Assembly: GCA_937916035.1 (NCBI GenBank)
Contig: CALGIH010000363.1
Span: 1-12,136, forward strand
DNA length: 12,136 nucleotides
Direction of reading: 5' to 3'
Source: an uncultured Lacinutrix sp.
GTDB taxonomy: Bacteria; Bacteroidota; Bacteroidia; Flavobacteriales; Flavobacteriaceae
A program made the position numbers and the translations under genes. Shown here piece by piece: positions 6,911 through 12,136 of this stretch (position 1 is its first letter; every line of letters starts with the position of its first letter). The notes under the pieces were generated by a model that did no database searches, was not told where the DNA came from, and saw only the letters and a program-made list of their open reading frames with translations.

Positions 6911-7957
6911 ATGAAACTCAAAGATTTAAAATATTTATCAGCATTAACAGTTCCATTAAGCGCAATTATTGGGCTTTATTTTAAAGAGTTTTGGTTGTTT
7001 TTTACACCCATCTATGTATTTGGTTTTATACCAATATTGGAGTTGATTTTAAAGGAAGAAAACAGTAACTACCTTGAAAATGAAATCACTTCAAGATCAA
7101 TAAATCCTATTTTTGATTGGTTGCTTTATTTGAACCTTCCTATTGTGTATGCGTTACTTGCCTGGTCATTTATTGAAGTGTCACTATACGGTTTTGAAAC
7201 CTATGAATTTATCGGATTAGTGCTTTCTGTTGGGATTGTTTTAGGAGGAAATGGCATTAACGTTGCTCATGAACTTGGTCATAGACAAGCTTCAAAAGTA
7301 CGCTTCATTGGCAAGGCTTTGTTATTGCCTTCACTTTATATGCATTTTTATATTGAGCATAATTTTGGTCACCACTTACATGCAGCCACTAAAGAGGATC
7401 CAGCTACTGCTCGATACAAACAAAGTGTTTATTCCTTTTGGGTTACATCAACTTTTAGGCAATATTTTAGCGCTTGGAACATTCAAAAACAATTACTAAA
7501 AAATTACAATCTTTCATTTTTCTCATTGCGAAATGATATGTTTTGGTATTTGATTATTCAAAGTTCCTACTTGATTATTGTGTTTTTAATTTTTGGAAAA
7601 ACAGCATTATTATTTACAGTTCTTGCTGCAATTAGTGGTTTTTTACTATTAGAAACCGTTAACTATATAGAGCATTACGGTTTACTTAGAATGAAAAAAG
7701 ATTCAGGTCGTTATGAGCGTGTTAGTGAAATACATTCATGGAACTCCAATCATGTTATTGGAAGAATCTTGCTTTACGAATTAACTAGACACAGTGATCA
7801 TCATTTAAGAACCTCAAAAAAATATCAGGTTCTTGAGTGCCATGATGAAAGCCCTCAATTACCTTATGGCTATCCAACATCAATGGTTTTGGCTTTACTT
7901 CCACCTTTATGGTTTGCCATTATGAATAAGCGTGTCCCTAGAGAAATGATATCTTAA
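6911..7957 (+). CDS. alkB: AlkB-type alkane 1-monooxygenase (integral-membrane di-iron hydroxylase)
   Basis: The family hydroxylates the terminal carbon of medium- to long-chain alkanes using O2 and electrons from rubredoxin, in the inner membrane. The protein has 348 residues. All the histidine boxes are present: HELGHR (120-125), EHNFGHH (149-155) followed by AATKEDPATAR, the AlkB-defining NYIEHYGLLR (251-260), HSWNSNH (275-281) and RHSDHH (293-298). These blocks match Pseudomonas AlkB far better than fatty-acid desaturases, which lack NYIEHYG. Four or more hydrophobic segments (for example about 9-45, 67-90, 98-116 and 210-248) fit a membrane enzyme. It is shorter than the roughly 400 residues of Pseudomonas AlkB, mostly at the N-terminus. 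No rubredoxin, rubredoxin reductase or alkane regulator lies next to it. It is divergent from the DUF4175 operon and 106 bp before gltX. The true substrate may be another aliphatic chain. Confidence 0.88.
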   Translation: MKLKDLKYLSALTVPLSAIIGLYFKEFWLFFTPIYVFGFIPILELILKEENSNYLENEITSRSINPIFDWLLYLNLPIVYALLAWSFIEVSLYGFETYEFIGLVLSVGIVLGGNGINVAHELGHRQASKVRFIGKALLLPSLYMHFYIEHNFGHHLHAATKEDPATARYKQSVYSFWVTSTFRQYFSAWNIQKQLLKNYNLSFFSLRNDMFWYLIIQSSYLIIVFLIFGKTALLFTVLAAISGFLLLETVNYIEHYGLLRMKKDSGRYERVSEIHSWNSNHVIGRILLYELTRHSDHHLRTSKKYQVLECHDESPQLPYGYPTSMVLALLPPLWFAIMNKRVPREMIS

Positions 7958-8014
7958 TAAATTATAGATCGCTTCACTTATATATAAAAGACTGCTCCTC
8001 TATATTCTTTTTTC

Positions 8015-8045
8015 TTTGTTCTCTTATCTTATCACTCTATCTTTG
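8015..8045 (+). promoter_or_regulatory. Strong Bacteroidetes-type promoter of gltX
   Basis: TTTG (8015-8018), a 19-bp spacer and TATCTTTG (8038-8045) match the Bacteroidetes sigma-A consensus TTTG-N19-TAnnTTTG at every fixed position. Transcription would begin near 8052, leaving a leader of about 12 nt with no Shine-Dalgarno sequence, which is usual in this phylum. Confidence 0.8.
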
Positions 8046-8063
8046 CACTCTTAAATCATATTC

Positions 8064-9575
8064 ATGACTAAAAATGTTCGCGTACGTTTTGCGCCAAGTC
8101 CAACAGGTCCATTACATATTGGTGGTGTTAGAACCGCACTTTTCAATTATTTATTTGCCAAAAAACACAATGGCACATTCGTGCTTCGCGTTGAAGATAC
8201 AGATCAAAATAGGTATGTTGAAGGTGCTGAAAATTACATCGTAGAGTCCTTGAATTGGTGCGGAATTCCTTTTGATGAAGGTCCAGGAAAAAATGAAAAA
8301 TTTCCGCCTTACAGACAAAGTGAACGCAAGCATTTATATAAGCAATATGCTGATGAATTAATTAGTGAAGGTAAAGGCTACTATGCCTTTGATACTAATG
8401 AAGAGTTAGATTTTCACAGAAAAGAACATAAAGCTAGTGGGAAAACTTTTATCTATAATTGGCACAACAGAGAAAAATTAACCAACTCCATTTCGTTATC
8501 TAAAGAAGACGTTGAAAAACGAATTGCTAAGGGTGACGATTATGTCATCCGTTTTTGGTCGCCAAAAGATGAAACGCTTCATTTAAAAGATATTATTCGT
8601 GGTGATATTCAGATTGACACGAATGTGTTAGATGATAAGGTTTTATTTAAAAGTGATGGTATGCCAACCTATCATTTAGCAAATATTGTAGATGATCATT
8701 TAATGCAAATTACACATGTGATTCGTGGTGAAGAATGGTTGCCTTCTTTAGCATTACATTTCCAAATTTATGCTGCTTTTGGCTGGGAAGCTCCTGAATT
8801 TGGACATTTACCGCTCATATTAAAACCAACAGGAAAAGGAAAATTAAGCAAGCGTGATGGTGATAAACTTGGCTTTCCAGTTTTTCCATTAGAATGGAAA
8901 GATCCAAAATCTGGTGAAATTTCAAGTGGCTATAAAGAAGCTGGCTATTTCCCAGAAGCAATGGTTAACTTTTTGGGTTTTTTAGGTTGGAATCCAGGAA
9001 CTGAGCAAGAAATATTCAGTCTTGAAGAATTAACTAAAGCGTTTGAATTAGAACGCGTAAATAAATCAGGCGCTCGTTTTGATCCTGAAAAAATAAAATG
9101 GTTCAATCATCATTATATGCAAGAGCAATCCAATGAAACATTGGCTTCTGAGTTTAAAACGTCTCGTTCTGAATTAACATCTATAGACGAAAGTTATATT
9201 GCTATGGTTATTGGTTTAATAAAGGAACGTGCCACTTTTATATCTGACTTTTGGGCATTAAGTAGCTTCTTTTTTGTTGCTCCAGATAATTTCGATGAAA
9301 AGGCTTCTAAAAAAGCTATCAAAGAAGACACTAAATCATTGATGGAAGAATTGGTAACTATAATTGAGGCTGCAGATGAATCTTCAAAAGACACGCTTCA
9401 AGATGCTGTAAAAGGATGGATAACATTAAACGAAATAGGCTTCGGAAAAGTAATGATGCCTTTGCGTTTAGCTTTGGTTGGCGAATTACAAGGTCCTGAT
9501 GTATTTGATATTATGTTTATGATTGGAAAAGCAGAATCAATCAATAGAATTAACAACTTAAATAAAACTATTTAA
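8064..9575 (+). CDS. gltX: Glutamate--tRNA ligase (GluRS)
   Basis: This class I synthetase attaches glutamate to tRNA-Glu in the cytoplasm. The protein has 503 residues. The ATP-binding HIGH motif reads PSPTGPLHIGG at 11-21, and the KMSKS motif is KLSKRDG at 260-266. The catalytic fold between them includes the GluRS blocks RVEDTDQNR (42-50), YRQSERKHLY (83-92), GMPTYHLANIVDDHLM (199-214) and RGEEWLPS (221-228). After KLSKR there is a segment of about 20 residues (PLEWKDPKSGEISSGY, 275-290) before EAMVNFLGFLGWNPG that seems longer than in E. coli GluRS and is, as I recall, normal in Bacteroidetes. The C-terminal anticodon-binding domain runs from about 330 to the end (GKVMMPLRLALVG near 466). 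With glnS also present nearby, this GluRS is expected to be discriminating. It has its own promoter, and its stop codon overlaps the end of the convergent pseudogene. Confidence 0.98.
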   Translation: MTKNVRVRFAPSPTGPLHIGGVRTALFNYLFAKKHNGTFVLRVEDTDQNRYVEGAENYIVESLNWCGIPFDEGPGKNEKFPPYRQSERKHLYKQYADELISEGKGYYAFDTNEELDFHRKEHKASGKTFIYNWHNREKLTNSISLSKEDVEKRIAKGDDYVIRFWSPKDETLHLKDIIRGDIQIDTNVLDDKVLFKSDGMPTYHLANIVDDHLMQITHVIRGEEWLPSLALHFQIYAAFGWEAPEFGHLPLILKPTGKGKLSKRDGDKLGFPVFPLEWKDPKSGEISSGYKEAGYFPEAMVNFLGFLGWNPGTEQEIFSLEELTKAFELERVNKSGARFDPEKIKWFNHHYMQEQSNETLASEFKTSRSELTSIDESYIAMVIGLIKERATFISDFWALSSFFFVAPDNFDEKASKKAIKEDTKSLMEELVTIIEAADESSKDTLQDAVKGWITLNEIGFGKVMMPLRLALVGELQGPDVFDIMFMIGKAESINRINNLNKTI

Positions 9576-10238
9576 AGCGTTATCATTGCTGTAAGTGAAA
9601 GCAATTGTTGATTGCCTTTGAACGTGCTTTTGCCTCCAATAGTATTTAAATTGTTATTATTGAGTTTACTAAAAATATTAGTCAGTCCATAACCGTATTG
9701 TGCTCTTATTCTAAAAGCTCCAATTCCGGCGGAAATACCTACCGTTGAACTGTGAGATGTCAGTTATATCTTTTGCCATCAAAGCGTTATAACCGTTAAT
9801 AAATAGGTTTCTTGAGCACTATCTTTAAGTTCTAATTTTGCGTTGTATTGAAGTTGTGGTCCAAGGTCAATGGTTAGATTATCTTCTAAGATTTTTGCAT
9901 GAAATAAGAAGCCTACTTGAACAGTCATCAACTTATAGGCTATCATTTCGTTTCCAGCAACATCATCTGTCATTCTTCCAGAAATTTCTAAATTGTTTTC
10001 AGAAAGTAGCATACCATAACTCACGTTGTACCATTTATGAGGAAGATCAACCGTTGCTGCCATTCCGCCAATAAAGCCGTTGCCTTTTTTAGTGACAAAA
10101 TTATCTGTACTAATATCAAATTGAGTGATACCTCCCTTGAATGGCAATACCATTTTTAATTTTATATGCTTGTGCTGAAATATTTATAACAAAACATAGC
10201 TTAAGTACTACTAATAGAAAAGGGAGTTTAAATTTCAT
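9572..10238 (-). pseudogene. Decayed outer-membrane beta-barrel protein gene (PorT/OMP_b-brl-like)
   Basis: The reading begins at the ATG at 10236-10238 with a typical signal peptide, MKFKLPFLLVVLKLCFVI then NISAQA, and continues YKIKNGIAIQG before hitting a stop. Removing one G from GGGAGG (about 10131-10136) joins it to a long open frame, GGITQFDISTDNFV to AQETYL (10137-9790). Near 9790 the frame must shift again to read INGYNALMAKDITDIS. Near 9755 it returns to the earlier frame for SSTVGISAGIGAFRIRAQYGYG through GNQQLLSLTAMITL, ending with TAA at 9572-9574. Joined, this gives a secreted barrel of about 220 residues with alternating polar and aromatic strands and a plausible beta-strand end. 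Three frame breaks while all neighbours are intact point to a real pseudogene rather than random error. The longest intact piece (10153-9779) lacks a signal peptide, so it is unlikely to make a functional product. It is divergent from the SPFH gene. Confidence 0.75.
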
Positions 10239-10316
10239 TATTGTTTATGATATGATTGACAGAAATATAACTTAATTTAGTATTCATTTATTTTCTAACC
10301 ATTTAATATTATCGCT
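10239..10316. promoter_or_regulatory. Divergent intergenic region, pseudogene / SPFH gene
   Basis: This 78-bp AT-rich gap separates two divergent start codons. TAATTTAG (10273-10280, plus strand) and TATATTTC (10269-10262, minus strand) each miss the TAnnTTTG box by one base, and neither has a convincing -33 partner. No hairpin or small gene was seen. Confidence 0.25.
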
Positions 10317-11246
10317 ATGGCTCAATTCGTTTTTATACCTATTATTTTTTTCGGACTAATAATACTAATCTCCGCTTTTTTTATTGTGAAGCAACAAACA
10401 TCTGTAATTGTAGAGCGCTTTGGAAAGTTTCAGAGTATTAGACATTCTGGTTTACAATTGAAAATTCCGCTTGTAGATAGAATTGCTGGTCGTTTAAGTT
10501 TAAAAATTCAGCAATTAGATGTTATGATTGAAACCAAAACGCTTGACGATGTTTTTGTTAAACTAAAAGTATCTGTACAATACAGAGTTATAGAAGAAAA
10601 GGTTTATGAAGCTTTTTATAAACTAGATTATCCGCATGATCAAATTACAAGCTATGTTTTTGATGTAGTTCGTGCAGAAGTTCCAAAAATGAAGCTAGAT
10701 GATGTTTTTGTTAAGAAAGATGATATTGCTCTTGCAGTAAAATCAGAACTAAACGAAGCAATGTCAGGCTATGGTTTTGATATTATTAAAACCTTAGTTA
10801 CAGATATTGATCCAGATGCCCAAGTTAAGCAAGCTATGAATAGAATTAATGCTGCTGATAGAGAAAAAACTGCAGCACAATATGAAGGTGATGCTGCTCG
10901 TATTCTCATCGTTGAAAAAGCAAAGGCTGAAGCGGAAAGCAAACGTTTACAAGGGCAGGGTATTGCAGATCAGCGACGTGAAATTGCTCGTGGATTAGAA
11001 GAATCTGTAGAGGTACTTAACAAAGTTGGTATTAATTCTCAGGAAGCATCTGCTCTAATTGTGGTAACCCAGCATTATGATACTTTACAATCTATTGGTA
11101 GTCAAACCAATAGCAACTTAATTTTGTTGCCAAATTCACCACAGGCTGGAAGCAATATGTTAAATGATATGGTTGCTAGTTTTACTGCAAGTAACCAAAT
11201 TGGTGAGGCGATGAAAAATCAGAACAGTAAAAAGAAAGATAAATAA
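10317..11246 (+). CDS. SPFH/band-7 membrane protein resembling plant HIR proteins
   Basis: SPFH (stomatin-prohibitin-flotillin-HflK/C) proteins form large membrane-anchored rings or scaffolds. The protein has 309 residues. A single N-terminal membrane helix lies at about 4-24 (FIPIIFFGLIILISAFFIV). The SPFH domain runs from about 25 to 200, starting KQQTSVIVERFGKF. A charged alanine-rich coiled coil follows at about 175-232 (AADREKTAAQYEGDAARI, KAKAEAESKR). The blocks SLKIQQLDVMIETKT (61-75), YVFDVVRAEVPKMKLDDVF (113-131), AMSGYGFDI (148-156), DIDPDAQVKQAMNRINAA (163-180) and VTQHYDTLQSIG (250-261) recall the plant hypersensitive-induced-reaction (HIR) subfamily more than HflK/HflC or QmcA. 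The bulk is predicted to follow a single anchor, but which side it faces is not shown by sequence. No NfeD partner or protease gene is adjacent. Its end converges on the small gene 12 bp away. The function is unknown. Confidence 0.9.
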   Translation: MAQFVFIPIIFFGLIILISAFFIVKQQTSVIVERFGKFQSIRHSGLQLKIPLVDRIAGRLSLKIQQLDVMIETKTLDDVFVKLKVSVQYRVIEEKVYEAFYKLDYPHDQITSYVFDVVRAEVPKMKLDDVFVKKDDIALAVKSELNEAMSGYGFDIIKTLVTDIDPDAQVKQAMNRINAADREKTAAQYEGDAARILIVEKAKAEAESKRLQGQGIADQRREIARGLEESVEVLNKVGINSQEASALIVVTQHYDTLQSIGSQTNSNLILLPNSPQAGSNMLNDMVASFTASNQIGEAMKNQNSKKKDK

Positions 11247-11258
11247 AATGACTTGGTA

Positions 11259-11459
11259 TTAATCAGGGCTTTTTTTATAAGGCTTTAGCATATCCTTAAG
11301 GGTTTGCAAATAATTCTCTAGCGCTTCATTATCTACGTTTGCTTGATTAATTCCAGGAATGGTTAAAGGGCTTTCATCTAAATGCTGATAAAGCTCAGGA
11401 TATTCTGTCTCTATTTTTCTTATGAGTGTTGAAATTTCTGCAAGTAACTTTTGTTTCAT
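11259..11459 (-). CDS. Small helical hypothetical protein
   Basis: This 66-residue acidic protein begins MKQKLLAEISTLIRKIETEY and ends KDMLKPYKKSPD. Two amphipathic helices (about 2-18 and 43-58) flank a proline-containing turn (SPLTIPG). There is no signal peptide, membrane segment or metal motif. I chose the ATG at 11459 because the protein proper seems to start there. In-frame ATGs at 11480 and 11489 would add 7 or 10 residues and cannot be excluded, as the phylum does not use Shine-Dalgarno sequences. It lies downstream of glnS in the same direction, 51 bp from the earliest of these starts, and converges with the SPFH gene. I recall similar short proteins beside glnS in other Flavobacteriaceae but cannot confirm it here. 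The function is unknown. Confidence 0.7.
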   Translation of the reverse strand: MKQKLLAEISTLIRKIETEYPELYQHLDESPLTIPGINQANVDNEALENYLQTLKDMLKPYKKSPD

Positions 11460-11506
11460 CTTTATAATTAAGTTTGACATATAAAACACTTAATTTAAGA
11501 TATTTA

Positions 11507-11537
11507 CAAAAATATGTGCTCTCAAAAGTTTGTTAAA
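11507..11537 (-). promoter_or_regulatory. Possible promoter of the small hypothetical gene
   Basis: On the minus strand TATTTTTG (11514-11507) matches TAnnTTTG exactly, with TTTA (11537-11534) 19 bp upstream, one base from TTTG. Transcription would start near 11501, which would fit translation from either the ATG at 11480 or the one at 11459. Confidence 0.45.
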
Positions 11538-11542
11538 CTTTT
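11524..11542 (-). terminator. Weak hairpin at the glnS stop codon
   Basis: AAAAGTTT (11524-11531) and AAACTTTT (11535-11542) pair perfectly around a 3-base loop, overlapping two bases of the glnS stop codon. The stem has only one G-C pair per arm and no U-run follows, so it is a poor intrinsic terminator. It may instead be a regulatory inverted repeat, since it overlaps the -33 box of the next promoter. Confidence 0.25.
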
Positions 11543-12136
11543 AGAAAATATTTGACGCTTCTGTCACTAATAATTTATTTTGATCATTAAGCGCTTTTTC
11601 AATAAACTCATTTATAACATTATTGCGTTCTAAGCCGTTTTTAAGCAGCTCTCTTAGCACTAATGTTACAGCAATCCTAGTTCCTGCTTTTTTCGCAGTC
11701 GTGTTAAATAAAGGCACTAATTCTTCGTAAGACACATCTTTAGCCAGTTCCTGAATTTCTACTTTAACTTTTAATTGTTTTTCTTCTGGAAGATTGGTGT
11801 ATTTCTTTCCTAATTGCTGAATCACATTAATCGCTTTGCGCTGTTGCTGCTGTTGTTGTGGCTTCGGTTGATTTTGATTAGTGCTGTTTTTCGTCCCGAG
11901 ACTTCGGGATTGTTTAGCCCAAGAATCACGTAAACCAACGGTTTTATTAAACACTAATTTATTTAAGGTAGTATCATTGTCAACATTAAAGTAACCCATT
12001 CTTTGAAACTGAAACTGTTCTCCTACTTTAGCATCTAACAAGCTTGGTTCTGCGAAAGCATTTATAATTTTTAAAGAATCCGGGTTTACAAACTCCATAA
12101 AATCTTTATTTGGATAACTGTCTGGTGCTTCGTCTA
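11541..12136 (-). CDS. glnS: Glutamine--tRNA ligase (GlnRS), C-terminal part with extra domain (5' end outside window)
   Basis: GlnRS charges tRNA-Gln with glutamine. Only the C-terminus is in view. The reading frame runs off the right edge, and the residues before the first visible Met read DEAPDSYPNKDF, so that Met (12098) is internal. The segment EFVNPDSLKI to NKLVFNKTVGLRDSWAK is the end of the GlnRS anticodon-binding beta-barrel (FQFQRMGYFNVDNDTT is characteristic). The canonical enzyme would end soon after this. Here it continues for about 123 residues: a Q/N/P-rich linker (QSRSLGTKNSTNQNQPKP then six Q), then an all-helical domain of about 98 residues (KAINVIQQLGKKYTNLPEEK to LLVTEASNIF). 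This recalls GlnRS of Deinococcus, which carries an appended C-terminal YqeY-like tRNA-binding domain, but I see no clear sequence match to YqeY. The linker contains a palindrome read in frame. Confidence 0.93.
   Translation of the reverse strand, partial: DEAPDSYPNKDFMEFVNPDSLKIINAFAEPSLLDAKVGEQFQFQRMGYFNVDNDTTLNKLVFNKTVGLRDSWAKQSRSLGTKNSTNQNQPKPQQQQQQRKAINVIQQLGKKYTNLPEEKQLKVKVEIQELAKDVSYEELVPLFNTTAKKAGTRIAVTLVLRELLKNGLERNNVINEFIEKALNDQNKLLVTEASNIF
11894..11909. repeat. 16-bp palindrome within the GlnS linker
   Basis: TCCCGA and TCGGGA form a perfect 6-bp inverted repeat around GACT. It is translated in frame as part of QSRSLGT, exactly at the junction between the GlnRS body and its Q/N-rich extension. 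It is markedly GC-rich against the surrounding AT-rich DNA. It resembles the short dispersed palindromes common between genes in Flavobacteriaceae, which is inference from memory. Confidence 0.5.

Noticed and set aside
6901..6960. Alternative ATG at 6901 for the gene upstream of gltX
   Set aside because: It lies in a different frame that soon meets a stop. The ATG at 6911 opens the intact AlkB frame.
11244..11275. T-run after the SPFH gene as an intrinsic terminator
   Set aside because: No hairpin precedes the T-run, which lies inside the end of the converging small gene.
12096..12098. ATG at 12098 as the start of a separate 185-residue protein
   Set aside because: The frame continues upstream to the window edge with GlnRS-like sequence (DEAPDSYPNKDF), so this Met is internal to glnS.

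Overview
The window looks like chromosomal DNA of a member of the Flavobacteriaceae (Bacteroidetes). It is AT-rich. Its start codons lack Shine-Dalgarno sequences. The gltX promoter matches the Bacteroidetes sigma-A consensus (TTTG-N19-TAnnTTTG). The proteins (a DUF4175-type giant, a YbeY with GYKDK in place of GYDH, and GlnS alongside GltX) have Bacteroidetes features. No tRNA, rRNA, CRISPR array, transposase or phage gene was seen.

Left part, minus strand (132-6787): a probable operon reads DUF4175-family membrane protein, ybeY (14-bp overlap), mnmG/gidA, then a class I SAM-dependent methyltransferase. The most striking feature is that mnmG is bracketed by two copies of the perfect palindrome TGTTCCACGTGGAACA, the sequence of a chromosomal parS centromere site bound by ParB. 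One copy sits in the mnmG leader and the other at its stop codon, inside a perfect 36-bp palindrome. This predicts that the window lies near the replication origin. mnmG appears to have its own promoter at the end of ybeY, and the methyltransferase may have one too.

Middle part, plus strand (6911-9575): an AlkB-type non-haem di-iron alkane monooxygenase is divergent from the DUF4175 operon. It is followed by gltX with a very clear promoter of its own. The stop codon of gltX overlaps the end of a decayed outer-membrane beta-barrel gene (9572-10238, minus strand) that carries three apparent frameshifts.

Right part (10317-12136): an SPFH/band-7 protein closely resembling plant HIR proteins (plus strand) converges on a small conserved-looking helical protein (minus strand). 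The window then ends inside glnS (minus strand). The visible GlnS C-terminus carries a Q/N/P-rich linker, which contains a 16-bp palindrome translated in frame, and an extra helical domain of about 100 residues.

Functionally the set is mostly housekeeping: tRNA charging (gltX, glnS), wobble-uridine modification (mnmG), rRNA maturation (ybeY) and envelope proteins (DUF4175, SPFH, the lost barrel protein). alkB is the accessory metabolic gene.
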